From UBA7328 sp965247965 (lineage in GTDB: Bacteria; Bacteroidota; Bacteroidia; Chitinophagales; Saprospiraceae): a DNA stretch of 64,000 nucleotides. Numbering within the stretch: position 1 is the stretch's first letter; each line of letters opens with the position of its first letter. The translations under genes were made by a program, and so were the position numbers. Below the pieces are notes generated by a model. That model was not told where the DNA came from. It worked only from the letters and a program-made list of their open reading frames with translations, and ran no database searches. Positions 36,435-46,681 of the stretch are shown here, in pieces. Where the stretch lies: the NCBI GenBank assembly GCA_965247965.1, contig OZ252053.1, positions 5,208,001 to 5,272,000 of the forward strand, in the 5' to 3' direction.

Positions 36435-38126
36435 ATTCGCTGTTATTTTGAAGATCATGCGCAAATTTGATCCAGGGAATATGGTTTCAGTTTTGTTGAG
36501 CAGGTCTGCAATCTGTTTGGCTGCATGATTAAATCTTGGTGCAGAAAGAGAGTGCAAGGTTATAGTCAGCGTTTTACTCTTATAATCCGGAATCAAGTCA
36601 GCGTTGTTGCTGATGATTTGTTTGATGAACATTCTTTTTTCGTCTTTTGCCCTATTGAGGTGGTCACAAGCCACAGCTGCCACAGATGATTCTGCTCTGT
36701 AAGCGATCATCTTTATTACATTCATGAACAGTTTACTTTCGGTTTTTAACTTGTTATACCTTTTCTGCTCGGGCATACGCTCAAGAGTTATTCTGGCAGG
36801 AATATCATTTCTGAGGGTGGCGATCTTGTTTTCTTCTTTTCGAAGAATATCAATTTTGTGTTTATACTTCATTTGTCTTTCGGTTATTTCAGGAAGTTTG
36901 TCAATTTTCTCATCCATAGCTAGTTCTGCAAGAGGGAAGAACTTGGCTTCTAACCGGGTGATCTTTTCCCTGAGTTTTTTCAGTTGGTTTGTTAATTTTC
37001 GGTATTGTGGGTTGACCACTTCCCGATTGGGATCAATACTTTCTACCCCAAATTGAATCATTTTATCAAAATCATAGTCTTGAATGAGGTAACTGAAGAA
37101 GTTTTCCTGACACCACCTTCCAAACATTCTGCCTGCTATCAATGCTATTCCCAAAGTAGGGTGAGTGGTGATAATAGCGGTTTGATGTTCACCCTTTTCA
37201 GACAAGCTTCTGATCTCTCTGAAAGTGTGTCCTCCAAGCGTTACTTCTTTCTCGCACAATTGCATGGTTACATCCTGGCTAAGTACTTGTGTATCAGTGG
37301 ATTCAAAGTCATCTTTATTCCATGAATCTCGCACATCCTTGCGATATGTAATCACGGCTATTCTATACCTTTCCCACAGGTGGTTAAAGAAAGCAGGTTC
37401 GTAAGCCTCCCTGTCAAAAATAAAGGTGCATTGAGGGCTTTGTCGATCATCCTCCTCTTGTATCTCAGTAAGTAATTTGGTTTGTAGCATTTGTGGAATA
37501 ATCAGGTCTTGTATTGCTTCTTTTATTTTCTCTGTCAATTGCCCTATCACCATCATAACAGGCATCCCTTGTGCATCGTGAACCCAATACTCCGTAGTGG
37601 CGCTTAAACACAATTTTTGTCTCGCAATATATTTGACAGGTAGATTAGCTTTGCCTCCATAATAGATCCGTTGGTGACCATCTATATATAAAAAAGATGA
37701 GTCCTCATTATCCTCATCTCTATACCAGTGATCGATCAGAAGGTTGTTCAGTTCAACGGCTTTTTCCTGCTTGCTCAGCAAATCTATTTTCTCTCGCAAA
37801 CACCGAACTTCTGGTATACGATCCAAGCCTATTATCCTGCCGATCTCCCCTGGTTTACATTGTTTGAGTTGTTCGGGATTTTTGATGCGCAACAGGGCCA
37901 TGAAGGCCAAAGTCAATAGTATCGACCTTAGTCCGTAATAGTGTGATGAAGGTAACTCATATACCTGTTTTGTCTTGAATAACCCATGCTCTATCAAGGC
38001 AGGTAAGAGGAATAATACCCCTGCTCCGCATAAAGCTTCGCTGTTGTCAAACTTCACCTCAGCATGACCAGACAACCCAAGAGATGCACCTATCCTGTCT
38101 TCAGAGCGGCTTGTGGCTATGCCCAT
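36417..38126 (-). CDS. IS-B OrfB transposase (copy 3)
   Basis: 569 residues, one substitution (EIQEEDD for EIQEDDD) relative to copies 1 and 2. Catalytic blocks are intact. Confidence 0.88.
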   Translation of the reverse strand: MGIATSRSEDRIGASLGLSGHAEVKFDNSEALCGAGVLFLLPALIEHGLFKTKQVYELPSSHYYGLRSILLTLAFMALLRIKNPEQLKQCKPGEIGRIIGLDRIPEVRCLREKIDLLSKQEKAVELNNLLIDHWYRDEDNEDSSFLYIDGHQRIYYGGKANLPVKYIARQKLCLSATTEYWVHDAQGMPVMMVIGQLTEKIKEAIQDLIIPQMLQTKLLTEIQEEDDRQSPQCTFIFDREAYEPAFFNHLWERYRIAVITYRKDVRDSWNKDDFESTDTQVLSQDVTMQLCEKEVTLGGHTFREIRSLSEKGEHQTAIITTHPTLGIALIAGRMFGRWCQENFFSYLIQDYDFDKMIQFGVESIDPNREVVNPQYRKLTNQLKKLREKITRLEAKFFPLAELAMDEKIDKLPEITERQMKYKHKIDILRKEENKIATLRNDIPARITLERMPEQKRYNKLKTESKLFMNVIKMIAYRAESSVAAVACDHLNRAKDEKRMFIKQIISNNADLIPDYKSKTLTITLHSLSAPRFNHAAKQIADLLNKTETIFPGSNLRMIFKITANLDCER

Positions 38127-38188
38127 CGGCGTAGATTGGTCTAGGTCATTGCGATCATTTAAGGTCGAGCCATTTCCACCTTCACACT

Positions 38189-38644
38189 CTATTTTGAACT
38201 TTTTTTTAAAGTGCCTTTTTCAATGTGATAGCGTATCGACGATTCTGAAATCCCTTCTTGTTTTGAGATACTCAAATTACTTTGTCTCTTATCCAGCTTC
38301 GATTGTATCCGCTCCACTAGTTTACCAACCATCTTGTATGCTTTGCCTTTTCTGGCATCAGGCCCGAAAAATCCAGATTCTCCCTTCTCCTTGTATTTTC
38401 TATACGATCTTCTGACACTGTCTATACTCACTCCAAAAGCCCGCTGAACTTCAGCTCGGCTGCACAATCCTTTATCTATAAAATTGCTAGTTATGAATCT
38501 GAAAGCATTAAGATCGTCACTCGAATGACTATATACAGGTAAGCCATTGGCTATGTATTGTACAATACCGTCTTGGGTGTGTACTCCAAGACAATGAGAG
38601 ATCATCTTTGTATCTTTAGGGAAGAAGGGGAATTGTAACTGCAT
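38189..38644 (-). CDS. IS-B OrfA (copy 3)
   Basis: Identical to the other OrfA copies; the A8 run lies at about 38200-38207 (read as T8 on the plus strand). Confidence 0.85.
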   Translation of the reverse strand: MQLQFPFFPKDTKMISHCLGVHTQDGIVQYIANGLPVYSHSSDDLNAFRFITSNFIDKGLCSRAEVQRAFGVSIDSVRRSYRKYKEKGESGFFGPDARKGKAYKMVGKLVERIQSKLDKRQSNLSISKQEGISESSIRYHIEKGTLKKSSK

Positions 38645-38747
38645 ATACAAAAATATGAAGCAGTTTTAATTCGCGAGGTCTACTCCCTATTACCCTGAAT
38701 TTATTGGGACGGGTAAGGAGTTCTGAATTAAAAATTATTGAGCCATC

Positions 38748-39707
38748 ATGATCCTAGGATTTATCGAACACGACCGTGGGATGTTGAATAAACAATCTTT
38801 GGAGATGTTGTCCCTTGCCAAAAGATTTGGAAAAATAGAAGCGATAATCATTGGTGAAGAAGGCCGTTCAATTGTAAAAGAACTGGGACATTATGGAGTC
38901 TCCGTTGTCCATTTAATTTTGCATGAAGAATTAAATGATTATGCGCCATTGGCATGGGGAAAATCAATTGCCCAATTGGCTGCAGCAATTAAACCAGATG
39001 CTGTATTTGCCATTAGCACAGATCGCAGCAATGAGGTCATGGCCCACACTGCTTCCTTGATGAATCTGCCCCTGGCTTCAAATTGTAAGGATGTTCAATT
39101 CAGCAGTGGGCTCTGTACAGTGACGAGATTTCGTTGGGGTGGTAGTTTACTGGAAGAAGCAAATTTGAACGGTGAGATCAAATTGGCAACTATTGCCCCT
39201 TTTGTATTTGCCATTGAAACCAATGATGAGATACTACTCGAGCTCAAAGAACGAACAGTAGATCTTGAAGATCAGGATTTGAGGGTCAAAGTTTTTGATC
39301 GGATTGTACCAGAGAGCGACAAAGTGCTACTCACAGACACACGTGTGGTGGTTAGTGGAGGTCGGGGAGTCGGTAGCTCGGAAGGATTTGGAAAATTGGA
39401 AGAACTGGCAGATATATTGGGTGGGGCAGTAGGCTGCTCTCGTGTGGTGACAAATAATGGGTGGCGACCGCATTCGGATCAGGTAGGACAGACTGGAGCT
39501 CGAGTTGCTCCGGACCTGTACATTGCCTGTGGTATAAGTGGTGCGATTCAACATTGGGTTGGGTGTAAAAGCGCGAAAAATATTCTTGTTATCAACACAG
39601 ATCCTGAAGCTCCCATCGTTGCTAAAGCTGATTATGCGATTATTGCGGATTTGCATGAGATAATTCCTGCGCTCAATGAAGAATTAAAAAAACATATTGA
39701 CACCTGA
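38748..39707 (+). CDS. etfA: Electron transfer flavoprotein, alpha subunit
   Basis: 319 residues, normal length. The C-terminal FAD domain is clear: VVVSGGRGVGSSEGFGKLEELADILGGAVGCSR, then QVGQTGARVAPDLYIACGISGAIQHWVG and INTDPEAPIVAKADY. With EtfB it forms the FAD-containing shuttle between the N-demethylating dehydrogenase and ETF-ubiquinone oxidoreductase. Its ATG originally overlapped the etfB stop, so translation was probably coupled; the IS-B copy now separates them. Any expression now needs a new promoter, possibly from the IS. Confidence 0.95.
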   Translation: MILGFIEHDRGMLNKQSLEMLSLAKRFGKIEAIIIGEEGRSIVKELGHYGVSVVHLILHEELNDYAPLAWGKSIAQLAAAIKPDAVFAISTDRSNEVMAHTASLMNLPLASNCKDVQFSSGLCTVTRFRWGGSLLEEANLNGEIKLATIAPFVFAIETNDEILLELKERTVDLEDQDLRVKVFDRIVPESDKVLLTDTRVVVSGGRGVGSSEGFGKLEELADILGGAVGCSRVVTNNGWRPHSDQVGQTGARVAPDLYIACGISGAIQHWVGCKSAKNILVINTDPEAPIVAKADYAIIADLHEIIPALNEELKKHIDT

Positions 39708-40246
39708 CCGGGTAAATCCCTTAATGTTGGAGATTGTCGGTGGGGTGGTATCGTTTCAGATATTTGAGATCATTTCTGTGGCTTCAAGTGCCGTTGGATA
39801 GTGAAGGATATTCGAACAATTCCTAGAACATTTACAACGATCACCGTAAAAGAATACAATGTGCCCGAGGGGGTTATGTAAATTAGACATGTATCGAAGC
39901 GGTCAATAATCGACTATTGACCGCTAACAATTTGATTAACAAGTCGTGGATCGTTGAGCCCGATGCCTGCAGAAGCCGGTATCTAAGTGCTGGAATCATC
40001 GGCGCTATTCCTGCATTTTGTCATACGCCAGTCCGATTGGTTATGAAGTTGCTTAAAAACGTATCTCATAGGTTGCCCCAAAGGGACTTCGTTGGAGCAA
40101 ACAACACACCCGCCCGTCGTGACCGACAGGTCGGGCGGGTTGATCCTCAAGCTTTCTTCGGCGGTGCTCAGGGCACTGCTTAGCAATTTTCTCAACACGT
40201 AGCTATTGCTACCGCGTAAAGTGGCACGAGTTATGCATTTTGAAAA
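39708..40246. other. Intergenic stretch with two palindromes, no gene seen
   Basis: I find no supported gene in these 539 bases. A perfect 11-bp stem (AGCGGTCAATA / TATTGACCGCT, 39898-39925, 6-base loop) could be an operator or a terminator without a T-tract. A GC-rich palindrome CCCGCCCG...CGGGCGGG lies at 40109-40139. Confidence 0.6.
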
Positions 40247-41349
40247 GGCTCTAGTTTAGGTTAGCGTTGATATTAACATTTCATATCGATTCGATATCTG
40301 TTGGTATCTCGCGTAGGCCGTTATGTCTTCGACTGAGAGTGCTGCGAAATCTTTCACGAACTGCCTGTTTTTTTTAAGCATTTCCTTGAGCCTATACCAA
40401 TTGAGATATTGTTGGAGGTATTTAGTGGAAACACCCCAAAATTGATTGTCAATCCATTTCTTTATCCTTCTGTGGGTGGAGTTTACATGTTGGATATGAT
40501 AAACCCCATTTTTGACCCGTTGCTTTAAATCGGAACGCAATGGATGGTGTTCGATCTGTTTATCCATGGCAAAGCCTTTATAGCTGACATGCGAATCGCT
40601 GCACAATATAGTTTGCTTGGTAAACCTCTTTCCTATGGCCTTTTCTATAACTCGTGCCGCGTTACGCGGTATCCTTTTTCTTCAACCGCCCTTTGGTAGC
40701 CACGCTCAAATCCATCTGTTCTTTTCTATCCAGGGTAACAATTACTGCAATGTGGTCATCATTTATGCCCCTTTTACCTGAGGAGCCACCCCGTTTCCTT
40801 GGTTTGCGGGATTCAACTTCCCTGCCCTTGTCCGAGTGAAAAAAGAAAGTCTCGTCACTTTCCGTAATCCCAGTAAAATCCCCCTTATCAGTATCTTCTA
40901 TGGATGCCAGTATCTTGTGGCGCCAATCGAATGCGGTTTTCTTGTTTATGCCCAGGGTGACCTTGATTTTATCCAGGCTCATTTCTTCCAACATCAACTT
41001 AAGATAATCATCAATCTTGTCTTTCCTGCGGATCCTAGCCATCCAGGTGCCGCTGTATTCTGTAAAACTTCTATTACATGACTTGCACTTATAGCGCCGG
41101 GAACCTTTGTCGATGCCAAACTTTACATATTTGGTATGGCCACAATGGGCACAGCATCCTTGCTTATTGTCCAAGATATCCCTCCTAAGCCTCTGGCATT
41201 GAGGGGAAAGATTTTCCAACTCACCGGCGGCTTGCAGTTCCATTATCAGGGATTGCTGACCTTCGGCCGAAAGACCCATGAAATACGATTTTATTGCTTC
41301 TTTTTCCATCCCTCTAAGATACAAATAATAGCTTAATTAAACTAGAGCC
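40247..41349 (-). mobile_element. IS1595-type element, inactivated
   Basis: 1103 bp with terminal repeats GGCTCTAGTTTA at both ends and an 8-bp duplication with one mismatch (TTTGAAAA at 40239-40246, TTCGAAAA at 41350-41357), as expected for the IS1595 group. The mismatch and the broken transposase suggest an older insertion. Confidence 0.88.
40256..41309 (-). pseudogene. IS1595-type (ISXO2-like) transposase with a frameshift
   Basis: From MEKEAIKSYF (41309) the frame includes a zinc-finger-like motif (CCAHCGHTKYVKFG...YKCKSCNRSF) and ITESDETFFFHSDKG, with the first catalytic Asp. It ends in TAA at about 40662. The other frame then reads ARVIEKAIGKRFTKQTILCSDSHVSYKG (second Asp), RRIKKWIDNQFWGVSTKYLQQYLNWYR. 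Deleting the 7 bases TAACGCG restores a continuous frame. The third catalytic residue region reads HRRIKKWIDNQFWG in place of the usual NTIEGFW, so the protein may already have been diverged. Confidence 0.85.
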
Positions 41350-41487
41350 TTCGAAAATTGCAAGTACCTGAGAATCAAGCCGTTATTATCGCAAGATGAC
41401 ATAGTTTTTATACAACTTTAATACACGTCCCATTGCGAAATTTGTTATTATTACTATAAACACTTCATCGATTCAAAACATCTCAAA

Positions 41488-43149
41488 ATGAAAATCACAA
41501 GTCCGCCTTCTATTTTGTCTTTCATACTCATTTCTTGTTTCTTATTCATTTCATTCTAATCCAATTTTCCTAATACAATATCTAAGGATTACAAGACATC
41601 CTCAGAAGAGTTGTTACAAACGCTTGGCAAGATACCCCTTTCCGAAGCTCATATAGCCGCAGTGAATCGTGAACGCCGGATTTATGTGAACAATGATGCG
41701 GGATATGACGATGTCGTCTTTGACGCTCGAGAGACGCTTTTCCAACCCGATGAGTGGCTGGCGGCACGATTTAGTGTATTCGATCAGCCCGGTAGTCAGG
41801 TCGATTGTGTTGGTTGGAATCTGGATGAAGGAAATTTCGCGGTCTATCCGAGCCGGGTTATACCCGAGCTGCAATATCCAACGTTGCTGCGTTGGCGCCG
41901 CGAAGGTGTCGACATTGTCGAACGAATTGTCGAGGAGAGTCAGCATCGTGGTCTAGAAGTGTTCTGGGAGCATCGTCTCAATGGTGCAGATTGGGAGGTC
42001 GATATACGCACCCCTGCCCGCCACACACTGAAAGAGCAACATCCCGATTGGCTGCTTCCGGGAAGCTGGTGGGAACCCGGGTTATGGAATTTTGCAATTC
42101 GCGAAGTGCGGCAATACAAAGTCGCTATACTGCGGGAGTTGGCCGAACGCTATGACCTCGACGGTATTAATCTTGATTTTGGGCGACATCCTCCCTTGCT
42201 GCCTGTTGGTCGTCAGTGGGAACACAGGGAAGATTTGACCGATCTTGTGAGACAGGTACGGCTGATGTTGCAGGACGTAGCCCATCGGCGCGGCCGTCCC
42301 TTTCTGTTATCGGTCCGCGTCGCAGACACTGTTCCCGGGTGCCACTTTGACGGGATGGATATTGAAACCTGGGTTGAGCAAAATCTGGTTGACATGATCA
42401 TAATCGGCACGCGTTCGATTGAGGTGGATCTTGACGGATTCCGGAAGATCACAGCCGGTACACTTGTCAAACTGTATCCCTGTATCGATCAGCATCACTC
42501 TCCCGACGGATACCATGCAGTCACTACTCCGGAGTTCTTTCGAGGACTGGCTGCCAACTGGTGGCTACAAGGCGCGGATGGGATTGCGACATTCAATTTT
42601 TGGAATGAGTTGCCAAAATTCGGGAAGTTGATCGGCACAACCGGACCGATGTTTGGCGACCAGTCCGTTCATTCGATAGTTTACCGCGAAATCGGTAGTG
42701 CAAAGAGCCTTGAATCGCTCGACAAGTGGTTCGTTGTTTCACGCCGTTATGGGGGTCGATTTTACGACTATTTCGAAAATCGGCGAAAGCACTACACCAA
42801 CCTGAATCATCAGTCACCGTTGCCGCTGACCCTAACCGACGATCCTTCCTGGGTTGAGATTTATGTGGCTGACGATATTGCCGACCGTGCCGACCATGTC
42901 CAGCAGCTCGAACTCCGTCTGCAGCTTTCTGCCGGCGCGGACCCTGATAATGTCACCGTAAAGCTCAACGGAATTGTTTTGCAGACCCCTGTGGTACAAG
43001 ATGGCTGGTGGCTCTTCGCCCTGAAACCGTTCCATATGGCCACTGGCCGCAACCTCGTCATGCTGGACGCATCATCCCAGACAGACAACCACGCGAGTTC
43101 GAGATCACTGGAGAAACTCGAAATTCGTGTGAGATATCTGCCGGAGTAA
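41488..43149 (+). pseudogene. GHL10-like glycosidase with a stop after its signal peptide
   Basis: A lipoprotein-like or secretory leader (MKITSPPSILSFILISCFLF) starts at 41488. A single in-frame TAA at 41557-41559 cuts it from the mature region, which is open in the same frame to 43149. The catalytic region is a TIM-barrel glycosidase of the GHL10 kind (HPDWLLPGSWWEPGLWNFAIREVRQYKV, then YDLDGINLDFGRHPP). A beta-sandwich-like end follows. The body is visibly more G+C-rich than its neighbours, so transfer is likely. A product from the TTG at 41611 (512 residues) would stay in the cytoplasm. Sequencing error at the stop is possible. Confidence 0.75.
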
Positions 43150-43385
43150 AACGAGAAACGATCGCAACATTTCGATCCAAAGCCGTAATGGTCCGCACCA
43201 CTCATTGCACACGAGAGATGTGGGCGGCAACGGCGCATGTCTCAATGGCGCTTGGCATCGTCCTGAGCATCGGGAGAGGCGATCAGGCCACGACCAGTTG
43301 ATCGAATGATTATGGAGTCTTCGTCTTCATGTGATAAGTGTCCCGATCGAGTCCGCAGAAACAAATCGAAGGAGACCTCAGAGAA

Positions 43386-43568
43386 ATGTCAGGCATCGAT
43401 TCGAATGCCGGTCCGGTCGCTATGACTGGAGCTTCCGGCTACATAGGGTCCTTCGTGGTCAGTGCTTTGCCGAAGCGCGGCTACACCGTACATGCCTGTG
43501 TTACCAATTTGGAAAACATGACAAAAACAGTATTTGGTTATTTTAGATGCCGAGTTACTGATTTTTAA
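43386..43568 (+). pseudogene. NAD-binding (SDR/epimerase) N-terminal fragment
   Basis: MSGIDSNAGPVAMTGASGYIG followed by SFVVSALPKRGYTVHACVTN is the beginning of an extended SDR (TGASGYIG nucleotide loop). After about 45 codons the similarity stops and the sequence becomes AT-rich again, marking the end of the GC-rich block. Only a scrap of the gene is left. Confidence 0.7.
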
Positions 43569-43612
43569 TCTGAGTCCCTGCGACTCATGAAGGGCAAGGC
43601 CTTTCGTACAAC

Positions 43613-44389
43613 ATGATGAATGACACAAACAAAGTTTTCGGCAGAGAATTGAGACAAAGGTTTTTATCGAATGGTTTCATTCTCATACCGGGTTACTTGG
43701 ACAACCATGAAATGATGCAACTCAATGAACACATGAGTAGCTTTTTGATAAACAAGGTATCATCCATGCCATCCCAGAAGGTGTATTACGAAGTGAAAAG
43801 CGACGAAAAGAGTCTGAAGCAAGTGCAACATCTATTTGACTATGATCCATTTTTTCATAAAATGATGTTTGAAAGCAAGTTTGAACGATTGGCTTCAATT
43901 CTCCTCGATGACGCTGTTGTCGGAAAAAACATGCAATATTTCAATAAACCTCCCGGAATAAGCAAGGCCACACCACCCCATCAAGATGGTTACTATTTCA
44001 TGATCGAACCAAATGAAGCAGTTACCATGTGGCTTGCACTAGAAAAGGTGGATGAAGAAAATGGATGTGTGCGTTATGTTCGCGGTTCTCACCAAAAGGG
44101 GTTGCGTCCTCATGGTCGAACAAACGTTTTGGGGTTTTCTCAAGGTATCGCAGATTTTGGCAACGAAGAGGATCTCGCAAATGAAGTGTACTACTGTTTA
44201 GAACCTGGCGATTTGCTCGCTCACCATGCCTTGACCATTCATTGGGCAGACCGCAATATTAGCATCAACAGGAGCAGAAAAGCGCTTGGTTTTATTTACT
44301 ACGCACAAAAAGCAAGGGAAGACACAAAAGCCCATTCTGAATATCAAAAGAAATTAGTAGAAGAGTTGAATCGGAAATCCATAATCTAG
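43613..44389 (+). CDS. Phytanoyl-CoA dioxygenase (PhyH) family protein
   Basis: A 258-residue Fe(II)/2-oxoglutarate oxygenase. The metal site reads HQDGYYF (H-x-D, about residues 123-129) with the second His in LAHHALTIHWADRN, and RSRKALGFIYYA supplies the 2-oxoglutarate-binding Arg. The helical start LRQRFLSNGFILIPGYLD is typical. Substrate cannot be inferred. The next gene begins after about 40 bases, so it may be co-transcribed with the glycosidase genes. Confidence 0.88.
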   Translation: MMNDTNKVFGRELRQRFLSNGFILIPGYLDNHEMMQLNEHMSSFLINKVSSMPSQKVYYEVKSDEKSLKQVQHLFDYDPFFHKMMFESKFERLASILLDDAVVGKNMQYFNKPPGISKATPPHQDGYYFMIEPNEAVTMWLALEKVDEENGCVRYVRGSHQKGLRPHGRTNVLGFSQGIADFGNEEDLANEVYYCLEPGDLLAHHALTIHWADRNISINRSRKALGFIYYAQKAREDTKAHSEYQKKLVEELNRKSII

Positions 44390-44431
44390 ATTGATCTAGG
44401 ATATATATTTTGTTAAGTATAAAATTTGAAA

Positions 44432-45610
44432 ATGAAAATAAATTTAATGTTGTTCTTGATTCTAGTGGCTATCGGTTGTTATCAAGAAAATCAAGAACCC
44501 ACTGGCTTCATCTATTCCTCCTTCACTGGAAACGGCGAAGATGGCATGAATCTTCTAGCTAGTTACGACGGTTATGAGTGGACAGAGGTGGATGACTACA
44601 AGAGTATGTACCTACAGGCTGAAGGACTCGTCCGCGATCCAAACCTTGTGATGGGCGGTGACGGGAAGTATCACCTGATCCATACGACAGAGTGGTTCGA
44701 TCACCGAATTGGACTTTCTCATTCCGAAGACCTGATCAATTGGTCACCCACGGAGTATCTGTATGTCTGGCATGATTACAACGGATTGGGTACAGAAGAA
44801 AGTGATGGCTCAAATTGGATAGGCGACAATTTGACCGAGCCTGCTAAAAGGGATTCCTTGGTTAAAAATGTGTGGGCTCCGGAAATGTATTATGACGATA
44901 GGACAAAAGAATATGTCATTTTCTGGGCCACCACTATCGAGCATCCTTCCATTTTTCCCAAGACCTGGAATCCGGCGATCTGGGAAAATATGAACCACCG
45001 GATGTATTATACAGTGACCAAAGATTTTAAGACATACTCTCCTCGCAAGTTATTCTATGCACCGAAAAATAACATGGTCATCGACGCCTACATCACAAGA
45101 ATCGACAATGACACCTACGTCATGGCCATTAAGGAGGAAACCTTACAGCAGATTCATGTGGTTAAAAGCCAGAAGAAATTAGATTCATGGGTAAATATGC
45201 CAAGAGATTTCTGGGGAGATATAGCAGAGACAAATCCATTTGCAGGGCCAACAGAACCAGGCGGGGAACCCCGTGCTGAAGGAGCAACTATCCTAAAAAG
45301 TGGGGATAAGTGGGTGCTTTATTGCGATTACTGGTCCACCCAACAAAATGGTGTATTTGAAACAACGGATTTTGTGAACTATACAGATATCAGTGATAGA
45401 TTAATATTGCCAAGATGGATACGCCATGGTACGGTTTTGCCGGTACCAAAAAGTGAGGTGGATCGGATTCTTGCCTACAAAACCGAAGGCTCCGGAGTTC
45501 AGGTTGACCCCATTCCGCAATCCATGTGGAGAGGCGGTATAGATCTTTATCCACCGGCTAACTGTATGGGTTGCCCAGCGAACCAAAGTGAAGCGGTGGC
45601 AGATGAGTAA
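44432..45610 (+). CDS. GH43-like beta-propeller glycosidase, lipoprotein
   Basis: About 392 residues from the ATG at 44432 (a TTG 6 bases upstream is in frame). A signal peptide with lipobox AIGC is followed by a five-bladed propeller of the GH43/62/32 kind: GLVRDPNLVMGGDGKYHLIHTT with the general-base Asp, NVWAPEMYYD, and later RAEGATILKSGDKWVLYCDYWS, likely holding the acid Glu. It is probably exported and membrane-anchored. Substrate unknown. Confidence 0.8.
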   Translation: MKINLMLFLILVAIGCYQENQEPTGFIYSSFTGNGEDGMNLLASYDGYEWTEVDDYKSMYLQAEGLVRDPNLVMGGDGKYHLIHTTEWFDHRIGLSHSEDLINWSPTEYLYVWHDYNGLGTEESDGSNWIGDNLTEPAKRDSLVKNVWAPEMYYDDRTKEYVIFWATTIEHPSIFPKTWNPAIWENMNHRMYYTVTKDFKTYSPRKLFYAPKNNMVIDAYITRIDNDTYVMAIKEETLQQIHVVKSQKKLDSWVNMPRDFWGDIAETNPFAGPTEPGGEPRAEGATILKSGDKWVLYCDYWSTQQNGVFETTDFVNYTDISDRLILPRWIRHGTVLPVPKSEVDRILAYKTEGSGVQVDPIPQSMWRGGIDLYPPANCMGCPANQSEAVADE

Positions 45611-46681
45611 ACGATTGCGAAACTATTGAGTTATTGAGCTATGTCTAATATGTTCAGATTCATTTCGATAATTGTCCCCTTGGCCATCGTCATTTCGTGT
45701 CGGAATGTTCCATCGGAGAACCGTGATTCTAGTGACGGTGTCGTTAATGATGCAAACCCTTCTGAAAAACCAAAAACAGTCTCATCCGATGTAATGGAGG
45801 AAATTTACCAGGAAATCAAAACACCGTACAAGTACGGAGTGGTATTCCAGGAACCGGACTCCAACAAAATCGTTGACAGCCCCACTATTTATCGTGAAAA
45901 TGGGTCCTGGCACATGACATACATTGTATACGAAGCACCTACGATGGATGAAAGTGCCCAGGGGTATGAGACTTGGCTGGCAAAAAGCGGTGATTTGTTA
46001 AACTGGAAAATCATAGGAAGGATCATGTCATTTACCGAAAACACCTGGGATGCCAATCAAAAAGCTGGCTATCTGTCACTAGTGGATTTTGAATGGGGTG
46101 GCTCGTATAAAGTGGAGAAATTCGATAACAAGTATTGGATGTCCTCTTTAGGGGGAGCTAATGCAGGATACGAAGCAGGAACTTTAGGGGTTGGTCTCGC
46201 GAGTTCAAACACCATAACCTCTGCGTCAGAGTGGGAAAGGCTCCGGGAACCTATATTCCTGCCTATAGATGATGATGCTCGATTTTTCGAAAGAAAAACC
46301 ATATACAAAAGTTTGATCATTCGTGATAAAAGGCAACTAACCGGGTATCCCTTTATCATGTATTATAATGCGAAAGGAGCACAAGAAGAATGGGTTGAAA
46401 GTATTGGAATGGCTGTGTCTGACGACATGGTGAATTGGAAACGCTTCGGTGGCGATGATCCGCTCATTACACGTGGGAAAGGAATTTGCGGAGATGCACA
46501 GATCGCAAAAATCGATGATCTCTACGTCATGTTCTATTTTGGAGCCCATTATCGTGAAGGAGCTTTTGAACGGTTTGCCTGTTCGTACGACCTGGTCAAC
46601 TGGACAGATTGGCAAGGAGAGGATTTGATAGCCCCTTCCGAGGATTTTGATTCAATTTCAGAACTCCAGACTCGGAGTAAA

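Larger units (their letters stand above)
36408..38725 (-). mobile_element. IS-B copy 3, inserted between etfB and etfA
   Basis: 2318 bp with the same ends as the other copies, in reverse orientation, and with an AATTA duplication (36403-36407 and 38726-38730). It disrupts an ATGA start-stop overlap of etfB and etfA. Confidence 0.95.

Noticed and set aside
25353..38725. IS-B copies 2 and 3 as a composite transposon carrying the dehydrogenase and etfB
   Set aside because: Copy 3 has its own perfect AATTA duplication, and no duplication is shared between the outer ends of copies 2 and 3. Independent insertions explain the layout better.
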